DNA of 64,000 nt from Rhodospirillales bacterium (GTDB taxonomy: Bacteria; Pseudomonadota; Alphaproteobacteria; Rhodospirillales; SHVU01): contig SHVU01000007.1 of NCBI GenBank assembly GCA_009691105.1, positions 1 to 64,000 of the forward strand, written 5' to 3'. This document shows, piece by piece, positions 32,408 through 45,063 of this stretch. The stretch's first letter is position 1, and the number at the start of each line of letters is the position of its first letter. The notes under the pieces are model-generated. The model had not been told where the DNA came from, searched no databases, and saw nothing but the letters and a program-made list of their open reading frames with translations. The translations under genes were made by a program, and so were the position numbers.

Positions 32408-32815
32408 ATGACACGATCGTTCGCGCCTCTTCTCGTTGTTCTTTTGCTTACGTTTGGCGCGGGGACGACGCTGGCCGCCGACTCCGGCGCCGCCTTCGTC
32501 GCCGGCATCGACGAGGTACCGCTGATGCCCGGCCTCGACGAAGTCGAGGAGTCCGAAGTGACGTTCGACACGGCGGAAGGGCGGATCGTGGTCGCCCTTG
32601 CCACCGGCGATCTCACCGCCGACGCAGTCGGGTCTTTCTATGCCTCGACCTTACCGGCCTTCGGTTGGCGCCAGGACGCGCCCAATCTGTTTCGCCGCGA
32701 AGGCGAGGACCTGACCCTCGAATTTCCGAAGGACGAGATCCCGGCCGGAAAGGCCAGGGGCGTCGTCGTCAAGTTCTCGCTGCGTCCGTCGAAGTCCGTA
32801 GCCCCGTCGCGCTAA
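32408..32815 (+). CDS. Small secreted protein, function unknown
   Basis: A 135-residue protein with a signal peptide (hydrophobic residues about 5-22, cleavage likely after TTLAA). The mature part has an acidic stretch [19 protein letters not shown] and an [22 protein letters not shown] segment. I do not recognise a named family; similar small secreted proteins sit after mutM in related bacteria. No Cys for disulfides. Located between mutM and the enoyl-CoA hydratase, same strand. Confidence 0.75.
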   Translation: MTRSFAPLLVVLLLTFGAGTTLAADSGAAFVAGIDEVPLMPGLDEVEESEVTFDTAEGRIVVALATGDLTADAVGSFYASTLPAFGWRQDAPNLFRREGEDLTLEFPKDEIPAGKARGVVVKFSLRPSKSVAPSR

Positions 32816-32844
32816 CAACCCACCGTCCTTTAAGGAGCGCCGCC

Positions 32845-33621
32845 ATGGCTTACGAGACGATCATCGTCGAGGCCCGAGGCTCGGTCGGCCTCATCACCTT
32901 CAATCGGCCGAAGGCTCTGAACGCCCTGACCGCTGGCCTGATCGTCGAGCTCAACCGGGCCTTGGACGGCTTTGAGGCCGACGCCGCCATCGGCGCCATC
33001 GTCGTCACCGGCAGCGAGCGCGCTTTTGCCGCTGGTGTCGATATCAAAGAGATGGTCGGCAAGACCTACGCCGAGGTGATCAACGAGGACTTCATCACCG
33101 CCGGCTGGGAACGCCTGGCCACGTGCCGGAAGCCGGTGATCGCCGCGGTCTCGGGCTATGCGCTCGGTGGCGGTCTCGAACTCGCGATGATGTGCGACAT
33201 CATCCTGGCGGCCGACACGGCGCGCTTCGGCCAGCCCGAGATCACCATCGGCACGCTTCCCGGGATTGGCGGCACGCAGCGTCTGACCCGCGCCATCGGC
33301 AAGGCCAAAGCCATGGAGATGTGCCTGACGGGTCGTCAGATGGACGCCACCGAGGCCGAACGGTCCGGCCTCGTCGCGCGCATCGTGCCGGCGGTCGATC
33401 TCGTCGCCGAGGCGATCAAGACCGCCGAGACCATCGCCGCCTTCTCGCGTCCTGTGGTCGTCCTTGCCAAGGAATCGGTGAACCGGGCGTTTGAGACTTC
33501 GCTTGCCGAAGGGCTCCGTTTCGAGCGCCGTCAGTTCCACGCCACCTTCGCGACCGACGATCGCAAGGAAGGCATGGCCGCCTTCGTCGAGAAGCGAAAG
33601 CCGGCTTTCCGCAACCGCTAG
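32845..33621 (+). CDS. Enoyl-CoA hydratase/isomerase family protein
   Basis: A 258-residue crotonase that hydrates trans-2-enoyl-CoA, probably in beta-oxidation. Both catalytic Glu regions are intact: [13 protein letters not shown] and [20 protein letters not shown]; the oxyanion-hole segment [11 protein letters not shown] is also standard. AAGGAG at 32832-32837 supports ATG 32845 over longer frames. Confidence 0.93.
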   Translation: MAYETIIVEARGSVGLITFNRPKALNALTAGLIVELNRALDGFEADAAIGAIVVTGSERAFAAGVDIKEMVGKTYAEVINEDFITAGWERLATCRKPVIAAVSGYALGGGLELAMMCDIILAADTARFGQPEITIGTLPGIGGTQRLTRAIGKAKAMEMCLTGRQMDATEAERSGLVARIVPAVDLVAEAIKTAETIAAFSRPVVVLAKESVNRAFETSLAEGLRFERRQFHATFATDDRKEGMAAFVEKRKPAFRNR

Positions 33622-33646
33622 AGCCGGGCCTTGCGCCCTGGGGTCA

Positions 33647-33675
33647 TTGACGGTTCGGGCGGGGGATCCTATAAG
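33647..33675 (+). promoter_or_regulatory. Strong sigma-70 promoter of rpsT
   Basis: TTGACG (33647-33652), exact 17-base spacer, TATAAG (33670-33675); predicted start about 33682, some 40 bases before the S20 start codon. The best -35/-10 pair in the window, as expected for a ribosomal protein gene. Confidence 0.75.
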
Positions 33676-33720
33676 CTGCGCCTCGCCCAAAAATGGCGCA
33701 ACTCTTAAGGTATTGAACGT

Positions 33721-33993
33721 ATGGCCTACTATGCATCGGCGAAGCGGAAGATCCGCGAGATCGCCTTGAAGACCCCGGTCAACCAGAAACGGATGAGCCG
33801 GATCCGCACGTCGCTCCGCAAGGTGGAAGACGCGATTACCACCGGCACCAAGGAAAAGGCTCAGGCCGCGTTCCGCGAGATGCAGCCCGTCTTGATGGCG
33901 GGCGGCAACAAGGGCATGGTCCACGCTCGGATGGTGTCGCGGAAGTTGTCGCGCTTGTCGGCGCGTATCAAAAAGATGGCGACGTCGGCGTAA
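33721..33993 (+). CDS. rpsT: 30S ribosomal protein S20
   Basis: A 90-residue, strongly basic helical protein binding 16S rRNA: YYASAKRKIREI, NQKRMSRIRTSLRKVEDAI and GMVHARMVSRKLSRLSARI. Monocistronic, with a near-consensus promoter before and a 15-bp stem terminator after it. rpsT-dnaA adjacency is frequent in alphaproteobacteria. Confidence 0.97.
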   Translation: MAYYASAKRKIREIALKTPVNQKRMSRIRTSLRKVEDAITTGTKEKAQAAFREMQPVLMAGGNKGMVHARMVSRKLSRLSARIKKMATSA

Positions 33994-34036
33994 CCATCCT
34001 CGTCGACTTTTTCTTCCTCTTTCGCGTCACGTTTTT

Positions 34037-34078
34037 CGTCGCGGCGTCACCGACGGTGACGCCGCGACGTCGTTTTTG
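34037..34078 (+). terminator. rpsT intrinsic terminator
   Basis: A 15-bp perfect stem (34037-34051 with 34055-34069) with loop GAC is followed by a T5 run (34073-34077). The strongest terminator in the window; it isolates rpsT from dnaA. Confidence 0.9.
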
Positions 34079-34498
34079 GGCCGCGCAAAAATTATTTTTT
34101 TCTCGCGCAACTTAACAAGCTCCGAGGATTCCTGAGGGCATTTAAAGTCAAGAAAAATTTTTTCTCGCGCACCGTTGCCAACACTCGCGCCTGCCATGTA
34201 GATACGCGACTGTTCAATGCGTGATGACTTCGAAAAGCGCGCGCGCCAAAAATCGAAAAGCAGGGAACGCGAAGCGCCGTGATGGCTGGGGGAATTTCGA
34301 AAGTGCGCGCTGGTTCTCATCGTCGACGGACTGTTTACGCCGTCAGTGCCTGGGCAAGGATCGGTCTCAACTCGCAGGTTGAATAAGGACGCGACGGGCG
34401 GATCGTCTTCGGACGAACCGTTCGCATCCAAGGCCCGTGCCGAAAGAAGCGGGTCGAATAAGAATGGAATTGGCCGACCGACCGGGGATGTTTCGGCA
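34079..34498. other. rpsT-dnaA intergenic region with AT-rich direct repeats
   Basis: A 420-base gap with no credible gene. It holds two copies of TTTTTTCTCGCGCA (34096-34109, 34158-34171), 62 bases apart, each preceded by an A/T-rich run, and nearby GCGC-flanked A-tracts. One GATTC methylation-type site (34127-34131) lies between them. I find no TTATCCACA-like DnaA box, so an origin is not demonstrated; it more likely contains the dnaA promoter and regulatory sites. Short in-frame codons precede dnaA's chosen ATG but look non-coding. Confidence 0.6.
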
Positions 34499-35902
34499 AT
34501 GACGAGCGAGAAGCTGGACGGAAACCCTCTCGAAGCCCAGTGGTCGCGAGTTCTCGATAAGCTCCGCGGCGAGATCGGCGAAGCGGCGTTCCAAAGCTGG
34601 CTGAAGCCGATGATTGTGCGCGAGTTGCGCGATGGACGGCTCCGGGTCGCGGTGCCGACGCGCTTCATGCGCGACTGGACGCTGACCCATTACGCCGAGC
34701 GCATGGAACGAGCCTGGAAGGCCGAGAACCCCGAAGTCGCGGCCATCGAGTTCATGGTCCAATCCGAACTGACGGGCCGCGTCGGCACGGATAACCGCGT
34801 CCCTCGCCTCCCGACGGCGACTGCTGTGGCGCCGGTCCGGCCGCGCACGGCCACGACCTCCGTCGACGGCCGCGACAGCCTGAGCGCGCCTTTGGATCCG
34901 CGCTGCACCTTCGGCAATTTTGTCGTCGGCAAGTCCAACGAATTCGCCTACGCCGCGGCCAAGCGGGTCGCCGAGGCCGAGACCCCGACCTTCAATCCCT
35001 TCTTCCTCTATGGCGGCGTCGGGCTCGGCAAGACCCACCTGATGCATGCCATCGCCCGGCACATCGGCGAACGCCATCCGGAGCGCAGCGTCGTCTATGT
35101 CTCGGCCGAGAAGTTCATGTACCGGTTCATCCGGGCGCTTCGCGAACGGACCACGGTCGATTTCAAGGAACACTTCCGCTCCGTCGACGTTCTCCTGATC
35201 GACGACGTCCAGTTCATCAGCGGCAAGGGTTCGACCCAGGAAGAGTTCTTCCACACCTTCAATGCCTTGGTGGACCAGGGCCGCCAGATCGTGATTTCGG
35301 CCGACAAGTCGCCGTCCGATCTCGAAGGGATCGAAGAGCGCCTGAAATCCCGCCTCAATTGCGGGTTGGTCGCCGACATCCATGCCACGACCTTCGAGCT
35401 GCGCCTGGGCATCCTCCAGTCCAAGGCCGAGCAACTCGCCGTCGAGGTGCCCCGTAAGATCATGGAATTCCTGGCCCACAAGATCACCGGCAACGTTCGC
35501 GAGCTCGAAGGCGCGCTCAACCGCGTCGTCGCTCATGCCCAGCTGGTGGGCCGCGACATTTCGCTCGAGAACACCCAGGACGTCCTCCACGACCTGCTCC
35601 GCGCCAGCGACCGGCGGGTCACCATCGAGGAAATCCAGAAGCGGGTCTCCGAGCACTTCAATATCCGCTTACACGACATGCATTCGGCCCGCCGCGCCCG
35701 GTCCGTGGCCCGGCCCCGCCAGATCGCCATGTATCTCGCCAAGCTCTTGACCATCCGCTCGCTGCCGGAGATCGGCCGTAAGTTTGGCGGTCGCGATCAC
35801 ACCACCGTCATACACGCCGTCCGCAAGGTCGAGGAACTCAAGTCCAGCGACGCGAGCTTTGCCGAGGACGTCGAGCTCCTTCGGCGGATGCTCGAAGCCT
35901 AG
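34499..35902 (+). CDS. dnaA: Chromosomal replication initiator DnaA
   Basis: A 467-residue AAA+ initiator. Domain I (about 1-90) starts EAQWSRVLDKLRGEIGEAAFQSWLKP; a short linker precedes the AAA+ core with Walker A GGVGLGKT (172-179) and Walker B VLLIDDVQFISGK; domain IV carries ARSVARPRQIAMYLAKLL and the DnaA-box-binding GGRDHTTVIHA. ATG 34499 gives the family N-terminus; a 51-codon extension upstream is open but unlike DnaA. Confidence 0.97.
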   Translation: MTSEKLDGNPLEAQWSRVLDKLRGEIGEAAFQSWLKPMIVRELRDGRLRVAVPTRFMRDWTLTHYAERMERAWKAENPEVAAIEFMVQSELTGRVGTDNRVPRLPTATAVAPVRPRTATTSVDGRDSLSAPLDPRCTFGNFVVGKSNEFAYAAAKRVAEAETPTFNPFFLYGGVGLGKTHLMHAIARHIGERHPERSVVYVSAEKFMYRFIRALRERTTVDFKEHFRSVDVLLIDDVQFISGKGSTQEEFFHTFNALVDQGRQIVISADKSPSDLEGIEERLKSRLNCGLVADIHATTFELRLGILQSKAEQLAVEVPRKIMEFLAHKITGNVRELEGALNRVVAHAQLVGRDISLENTQDVLHDLLRASDRRVTIEEIQKRVSEHFNIRLHDMHSARRARSVARPRQIAMYLAKLLTIRSLPEIGRKFGGRDHTTVIHAVRKVEELKSSDASFAEDVELLRRMLEA

Positions 35903-35921
35903 TCGTCCCCTGTCGTCCCCT

Positions 35922-35941
35922 GGGCCGGTCTCGACCGGCCC
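35922..35941 (+). terminator. Hairpin after dnaA
   Basis: GGGCCGGTC/GACCGGCCC, a 9-bp perfect stem with loop TC, lies 20 bases after the dnaA stop without a T-run. A second small GGCGC/GCGCC hairpin (35970-35983) is followed by a weak T-rich stretch. A 10-bp tandem repeat TCGTCCCCTG twice (35903-35922) sits just before it. Confidence 0.45.
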
Positions 35942-36018
35942 GATCCCCTCGTTCCGACCCGATCCGTGAGGCGCTTTGGCGCCGGTCTTTGTGCTGCTCC
36001 TTTGGACCGCGAAATAGC

Positions 36019-36046
36019 TTCGGCCTGAGCGGCCTTCTGATATAAT
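36019..36046 (+). promoter_or_regulatory. Putative dnaN promoter with consensus -10
   Basis: TATAAT at 36041-36046 is a perfect -10. The -35 is poor (TTCGGC at 36019-36024, 16-base spacer). The inverted repeat GGCC/GGCC around TGAGC (36022-36034) lies between the two elements and could be an operator. Confidence 0.5.
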
Positions 36047-36062
36047 CATCAACGTTTTTGGG

Positions 36063-36085
36063 GGGCCCTTTGTGGCCCAGTTTTT
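36063..36085 (+). promoter_or_regulatory. Terminator-like hairpin in the dnaN leader
   Basis: GGGCC (36063-36067) pairs with GGCCC (36074-36078), followed by AG and a T5 run (36081-36085). It would form within about 10-30 bases of the predicted dnaN start site and 70 bases before the dnaN start codon, so it resembles an attenuator. The stem is only 5 bp. Confidence 0.35.
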
Positions 36086-36153
36086 GACCCCGGTCCGGGC
36101 GGTCGCGACGGTTTCGTCCGCTTCCAGGACCGGTCGGCTCAGAGGGTCCTCGC

Positions 36154-37271
36154 GTGAATTTGACCATCGAACGGGCTGCCCTGCTCAAGTCCCTGGGACA
36201 CGTGCAGAGTGTGGTCGAGCGCCGCAACACCATCCCCATCCTCTCGAACGTCAAGCTCGAGGCGAAGGGGAAGCAATTGCTGCTCGACGCCACCGACATG
36301 GATCTGGATATCGTCGACAAGGTCGACGCCGAGGTCAGCCAGCCGGGCTCGACCACCGTCCCGGCGCATACCTTCTACGACGTCGTCCGCAAGCTGCCCG
36401 AAGGCGCCCAGGTGGCGCTCCAGAAGGCGGCCGACGGTCAGCTGGCGTTACGCGCCGGACGCTTCAAGACGACGCTCTCCGGCCTCCCGGTCGAAGATTT
36501 TCCGACCATGGCGGGTGGCGACCTGCCGCATTCGTTCACGCTAGCGGCGGGCTCGCTGCGCGATCTCGTCGATCGGACAAGGTTTGCGATTTCGACCGAA
36601 GAGACACGCTATTACTTGAACGGCGTCTATCTGCACGCCACCAAACGCGACGGCGTCCAGGTCTTGCGTGCCGTCGCCACTGACGGCCATCGCTTGGCCC
36701 GGGTCGAGATGCCCTGCCCGAAAGGCGCAACGGGCATCCCCGGCGTCATCGTGCCGCGAAAGACGGTCGGCGAACTGCGCAAATTGATCGAGGAAATCCC
36801 GGCCGAGACCGAAATCTCCGTCGGCCTGTCGGAGACCAAGATCCGCTTTTCGTTCGACAGCGTCATCCTGACCTCGAAGCTCATCGACGGCACGTTCCCC
36901 GAATACGAGCGGGTCATTCCGCAGGGCAACGACAAGATCCTCCGCGTCGATCGCAAGTCTTTCACCGATGCGGTCGACCGGGTTTCGGCGATTTCGAGCG
37001 AGAAGTCGCGGTCCGTGAAGATGGTCTTGAAGTCCGGCGTGCTGGAACTCTCGGCGTCTAGCCCAGAGCACGGTTCGGCGAGCGAAGAGATCGAAGTCGC
37101 CTACAAGGGCGACACCCTCGAGATCGGATTCAATTCCCGGTACTTGCTCGACATCGCTCAGCAGATCGAAGGCGACGAGGCCGAGTTCGTCATGGCCGAC
37201 GCCGCCTCCCCGACGATTGTCAAAAGCGCCGGTGATAGCGGAGCGCTCTACGTCCTGATGCCCATGCGGGT

Positions 37272-37275
<4 letters not shown>
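36154..37275 (+). CDS. dnaN: DNA polymerase III beta sliding clamp
   Basis: A 373-residue clamp of three similar domains that form the dimeric ring on DNA. It begins (GTG) NLTIERAALLKSLGHVQSVVERRNTIPILSNV and ends with the canonical GALYVLMPMRV, near the clamp's peptide-binding pocket. AGAGGG is about ten bases before the GTG. Coupled to recF by ATGA. Confidence 0.97.
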
Positions 37276-40960
<3,685 letters not shown>

Positions 40961-40963
40961 GAC

Positions 40964-40983
40964 GATTCGCCGCTGGGCGAATC
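40964..40983 (+). terminator. Hairpin after gyrB
   Basis: GATTCGCC/GGCGAATC, an 8-bp perfect stem with loop GCTG, begins four bases after the gyrB stop. No T-run follows, so termination would be weak or the stem protects the mRNA end. Confidence 0.45.
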
Positions 40984-41126
40984 GCGCCACCTTGAAAGCG
41001 GCATATTCCCTGACCATGGTGCGGGCGGCTTTGGCCGCGGCCGGAACCGGCCGCTTTCGCCGGAGGTATCCCGTCCGTGCCGCTCGTTAACAAAATCCTA
41101 ACCGTCGGCTTTCCACAGTCAGCCCC

Positions 41127-43007
41127 ATGAGCGGGCGAAAGACCGACGATAAGCCGCGCGCCCCAGGGCGAAAGCTCTCGAAACGGGTCGGCCCGATCGC
41201 GGCCCAGGCGGCCGTGTGGATCGCCATTGTTGTCCTCGGCTTCGTGACCTGGGCGGCGGTCGATCTTCCCGACGTCGACGACGCGGTGAAGGCGACGCGG
41301 CGGCCGACGGTGACGATTCTCGCCGCGGACGGCCAAACGATCGCGACCTTCGGCGATCTCTATGGACGGCCGATCGCCGTCGCCGAATTACCGCGGCCGC
41401 TGATCCAGGCGGTGCTGTCGTCCGAGGACAGATGGTTCTATAGCCATCTCGGTCTCGATCCTTTCGGTCTGGCCCGTGCCGCGTATGTAAATTTTCGCGC
41501 CGGCCGCGTCGTCCAGGGCGGCTCGACCATCACGCAACAGGTCGCCAAGGTCTTGTTCCTGTCGCCGGAGCGCACCTTCAAGCGCAAGGTCCAGGAGCTG
41601 TTCCTCGCCTTTTGGCTCGAAGCCAAATTCACCAAGGACGAAATTCTCACGATCTATCTGAACCGGGTGTATCTCGGCGCCGGAACCTTCGGTGTCGAGG
41701 CGGCGTCGCAGCGTTACTTCGGAGTCTCGGCAAAAGAGGTGTCGCTGCATCAGGCGGCGTTGCTGGCGGGCCTCGTCAAGGCGCCCAGCCGTTACAGCCC
41801 AACCAACGACCCGAAACTTGCTGCCGCGCGCGCCGCGCAGGTTCTGGCCAGCATGGTCGACGCCGGTTATTTGACGTTCAAAGCGGCGGCCCGCGCCGGC
41901 CGCACGCCCCTGGCCGCGGCCGTCGTCGGCAAACGTGGCGAACGCCTCGCCCAACATTTTGCCGATTGGATTTTCGAAAGCGCCTCCGACTACGTTTCCG
42001 GCGAAGGCCGCGACATCGTCATAGCAACCACGCTGGATATGCGCCTGCAACGTCTCGCCGAGGACAAGGTCGCGACGTTGTTCGCCGGCCCGGCGCGTGC
42101 CGCCAACGTCGGCGAAGTGGCCTTGGTGGCGCTCAGTCCAGACGGTGCGGTCAAGGCCATGATCGGCGGGCGTTCGTACCGCGACAGCCAGTTCAACCGG
42201 GCGACGTCGGCGGTGCGGCAGCCGGGCTCGGCCTTCAAGCCGATCGTGTATCTCGCTGCTCTCGAAAGCGGTCTGACGCCGCAAACGCGCTTTGACGATG
42301 CGCCGATCACGATCGGCAAATGGAGCCCACAGAATTTCGACGGCACCTACATGGGGCCGGTGACGATGGACTTAGCGTTGGCCCGCTCGTTGAACACGGT
42401 GGCGGTCCGGATCGGCGAGAGCGTCGGCTGGCCGCGCATTGTCCAGACCGCAGCCCGCCTGGGCATCACCACGCCGCTCGATCCGACGCCGGCGTTGTCG
42501 CTTGGCGCGTCCGACGTCAGTCCTCTCGAATTGACCCAAGCCTTCGCCGCCTTCGCCAACGGCGGTCATGGCGTCTGGGCCTATGCCGTTCGTGAAATTC
42601 GCGACTCCGCCGGGCGTGTCGTCTATCGCCGCGGCGGGACCGGTGCGGGGCGGGTTGTCGCTCTCGAGCATGTCGCGCAGATGAACGCGATGCTCGGCCA
42701 CGCTTTGACCGAAGGCACCGGCAGGGCGGCGACACTGGGAGGTCGACCGGCCGCCGGCAAAACCGGAACGAGCACGGATTTTCGCGACGCCTGGTTCGTC
42801 GGCTACACCGCCGACGTCGTGACCGGCGTCTGGCTCGGCAATGACGGCAACGAGCCCATGAAAAATGTTACCGGCGGCGGCTTGCCGGCCAGGTTGTGGC
42901 GCGAGTTCATGGCCGGCGCCCACGAAGGTTTGCCGCCGCGGCCGTTGGCTGGCTTCGATGGCAGCGCTACCGAGATTCCCGGCTTGCCGTGGTTGAGCCG
43001 CGACTGA
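41127..43007 (+). CDS. Class A penicillin-binding protein (PBP1A family)
   Basis: A 626-residue bifunctional peptidoglycan synthase anchored by one N-terminal transmembrane helix (about residues 23-46). Glycosyltransferase GT51 domain with SSEDRWFYSHLGLD, GGSTITQQVAK and a KVQELFLAFWLE segment; transpeptidase with Ser368-x-x-Lys371 (SAFK), SLN in ARSLNTVAVRIGE and KTGT (545-548). Shorter than PBP1A, lacking large insertions. The 166-base gap after gyrB contains only the gyrB hairpin and no clear promoter. Confidence 0.92.
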   Translation: MSGRKTDDKPRAPGRKLSKRVGPIAAQAAVWIAIVVLGFVTWAAVDLPDVDDAVKATRRPTVTILAADGQTIATFGDLYGRPIAVAELPRPLIQAVLSSEDRWFYSHLGLDPFGLARAAYVNFRAGRVVQGGSTITQQVAKVLFLSPERTFKRKVQELFLAFWLEAKFTKDEILTIYLNRVYLGAGTFGVEAASQRYFGVSAKEVSLHQAALLAGLVKAPSRYSPTNDPKLAAARAAQVLASMVDAGYLTFKAAARAGRTPLAAAVVGKRGERLAQHFADWIFESASDYVSGEGRDIVIATTLDMRLQRLAEDKVATLFAGPARAANVGEVALVALSPDGAVKAMIGGRSYRDSQFNRATSAVRQPGSAFKPIVYLAALESGLTPQTRFDDAPITIGKWSPQNFDGTYMGPVTMDLALARSLNTVAVRIGESVGWPRIVQTAARLGITTPLDPTPALSLGASDVSPLELTQAFAAFANGGHGVWAYAVREIRDSAGRVVYRRGGTGAGRVVALEHVAQMNAMLGHALTEGTGRAATLGGRPAAGKTGTSTDFRDAWFVGYTADVVTGVWLGNDGNEPMKNVTGGGLPARLWREFMAGAHEGLPPRPLAGFDGSATEIPGLPWLSRD

Positions 43008-43014
43008 AGCGGGG

Positions 43015-44475
43015 CTAGCGCGCCATCCGGGCGATGGTGGCGGTCGTCGAATGTCCGGGCTCGAGTTTGGCGAGTTTGACCGTTCCGCCCCATCTTTTGA
43101 CCCGATCCGCGCCGACGACTTTGTCGGGCGCCCAATCCGATCCTTTGACCAGAAGATCCGGCCGCACCGCTTCGATGGTGGCGAGCGGCGTGTCGTCGTC
43201 GAACACGATCACGAGATCGACGGCGGCCAGCGACGCCAGAACCGTCGCCCGGGCGGCTTCGCCTTGCAGCGGTCGTCCGGCGCCTTTCAGGCGTTTGACC
43301 GAGGCGTCGCTGTTCAACCCGACGATCAGCCGGTCGCAATCGGCCTTCGCCTGGTTGATGAGCGAGATATGGCCTGGATGCAAAAGATCGAAGCAGCCGT
43401 TGGTGAAGCCGACGGTGAGGCCGGTCTGACGCCACAAGCGGATGCGATCCTGCGCCGGCCCGAGCGTCAGGACCTTGGTCTCGGCGCTGGCGGCGTCCTC
43501 GTGATGTAGCGCTGTGAGAATTTCGCTGACATGCGCAACGGCGGCGCCGAGTTTGCTGACGACGACCCCGGCAGCGACATTGGCCAAAGCGGCAGCGGCA
43601 TCGATGGCCGCGCCTGAGGCAAGCGCTGCCGCGAGCGTTGCCATCACCGTGTCGCCGGCTCCGGTGACGTCGAAGACTTCGCGGGCTTCGGCTTTCAAAT
43701 GCGTGACCGAATCGCGGGTGACGAGCGTCATGCCGTCGCGGCTTCGGGTCGCGACCAAGGCTTCGAGGCCGAGCGCGGCGATCAAGGATTTCGCGGCGGC
43801 GATGATTTCGGCGTCGGTCGCGACCGGCATGCCCGTCGCTTCGCCGAGCTCGCGGCGATTGGGCGTCAGCGCGAAGGCGCCCTTGTAGCGCGAATAGTCG
43901 ATGCCCTTCGGATCGACGACCACCGGTTTCCCGGCGTCGCGTGCCGCGGCGATGATGTCGGCGGCGATCCCGGCGCCCAAGGTGCCTTTGCCGTAATCCG
44001 AGAGAACAATAATGGCGGCGTCGGCGATTTCGCGGTTGGCGGCGGCGACCAGCCGGGCCCGGGCCTGGGCGCCGAGCGGTGCCACGGTCTCGCGATCGGC
44101 GCGCAGAAGCTGCTGAGTGCCAGCGATGAAGCGGGTCTTCTCCGACGTGACCCGGCCGGGATCGACCACGACCGTCGAGGGTTCGGCGGATTCACTTTCG
44201 ACCAGACGGATAACGTGGCGTCCGACGTCGTCGTCGCCGACGGCGGTAATCAGCCGGGCCCGCGTTCCGAGCGTCACGAGATTGCGAAGCACGTTACCGG
44301 CGCCGCCGAGCACCGTATCGCGGCGGCCGAGCGTCAGGACCGGGATTGGCGCTTCGGGCGAGATGCGATCGACCGTGCCGAATTCATAGCGATCGAGAAT
44401 GGCGTCGCCGACGACGAGGACCCGCGCCCCGCCGAGCCGCGCCACCAATTCGACGAGGGCCGCCCGGCCGCTCAT
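43015..44475 (-). CDS. hldE: Bifunctional heptose kinase/adenylyltransferase HldE
   Basis: A 486-residue two-domain enzyme for the ADP-heptose precursor of LPS core. N-terminal PfkB-type kinase (about 1-320): GGAGNVLRNLVTLG, DPKGIDYSRYKGAFALTPNRRE, and DVTGAGDTVMAT. C-terminal nucleotidyltransferase (about 345-486): VGFTNGCFDLLHPGH and LVKGSDW. Start overlaps the gmhA stop by four bases; third gene of the minus-strand surface operon. Confidence 0.96.
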   Translation of the reverse strand: MSGRAALVELVARLGGARVLVVGDAILDRYEFGTVDRISPEAPIPVLTLGRRDTVLGGAGNVLRNLVTLGTRARLITAVGDDDVGRHVIRLVESESAEPSTVVVDPGRVTSEKTRFIAGTQQLLRADRETVAPLGAQARARLVAAANREIADAAIIVLSDYGKGTLGAGIAADIIAAARDAGKPVVVDPKGIDYSRYKGAFALTPNRRELGEATGMPVATDAEIIAAAKSLIAALGLEALVATRSRDGMTLVTRDSVTHLKAEAREVFDVTGAGDTVMATLAAALASGAAIDAAAALANVAAGVVVSKLGAAVAHVSEILTALHHEDAASAETKVLTLGPAQDRIRLWRQTGLTVGFTNGCFDLLHPGHISLINQAKADCDRLIVGLNSDASVKRLKGAGRPLQGEAARATVLASLAAVDLVIVFDDDTPLATIEAVRPDLLVKGSDWAPDKVVGADRVKRWGGTVKLAKLEPGHSTTATIARMAR

Positions 44476-45050
44476 ACCAGGCCGAGCTCGATCTCGAGGG
44501 CGCCGCAGAACATCTGCCCGAGCATGATGTGCATTTCCTGGATGCGCGCCGTGACGTCGGATGGAACGACCAGCAGCGGATCGGCCAGATCGACCATCCG
44601 TCCGCCGCCCTTGCCCGAAAGTCCGGCGGGGATCGCGCCCATGGCTTTCGCGGCCTGCAGGCCGAGGATCACGTTGGGACTCAGGCCCGAGGTCGAAATG
44701 CCGATGGCGATGTCACCCTTGCAGGCCAGAGCTTCGATCTGGCGAGCGAACAGCCGGTCGAAACCGAAGTCGTTCCCAATCGCGGTCAAGGCCGAGGTGT
44801 CGGTGGTCAACGCGATGGCGGCGATGGGGGAGCGGTCGGTGCGATAGCGCACCGTCAATTCGGTGGCGAGGTGTTGCGCGTCGCCGGCGCTGCCGCCATT
44901 TCCGAAAAACAAGATCTTGCCGCCGTCGCGAATGGAACGGGTGGAGATTTTCACCAAGCGGGCGAAGGGCTCGGAAAGCCCGGCGCGGGTCGCGGCCAAG
45001 ACGCGTCCATGCTCTTCGAACTCGGCGGTGAAAAAGGCATTCAAATCCAT
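44472..45050 (-). CDS. gmhA: Phosphoheptose isomerase GmhA
   Basis: A 192-residue SIS-domain isomerase converting sedoheptulose-7-phosphate to heptose-7-phosphate, the first step toward ADP-heptose. FFGNGGSAGDAQHLATEL, GISTSGLSPNV and a C-terminal IQEMHIMLGQMFC are present. ATG 45050 (MDLNAFF) was chosen over a 13-residue Pro/Arg-rich extension. It directly feeds HldE encoded downstream. Confidence 0.95.
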   Translation of the reverse strand: MDLNAFFTAEFEEHGRVLAATRAGLSEPFARLVKISTRSIRDGGKILFFGNGGSAGDAQHLATELTVRYRTDRSPIAAIALTTDTSALTAIGNDFGFDRLFARQIEALACKGDIAIGISTSGLSPNVILGLQAAKAMGAIPAGLSGKGGGRMVDLADPLLVVPSDVTARIQEMHIMLGQMFCGALEIELGLV

Positions 45051-45063
45051 GACAGTCGGTATC

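Noticed and set aside
34079-34498. Chromosomal origin (oriC)
   Set aside because: No TTATCCACA-like boxes were found next to dnaA. In several alphaproteobacteria the origin lies elsewhere, so the region is listed only as a repeat-bearing intergenic stretch.
41100-41126. Single TTTCCACAG before the penicillin-binding protein gene as a DnaA box
   Set aside because: One imperfect match with no cluster or AT-rich neighbour is not evidence.
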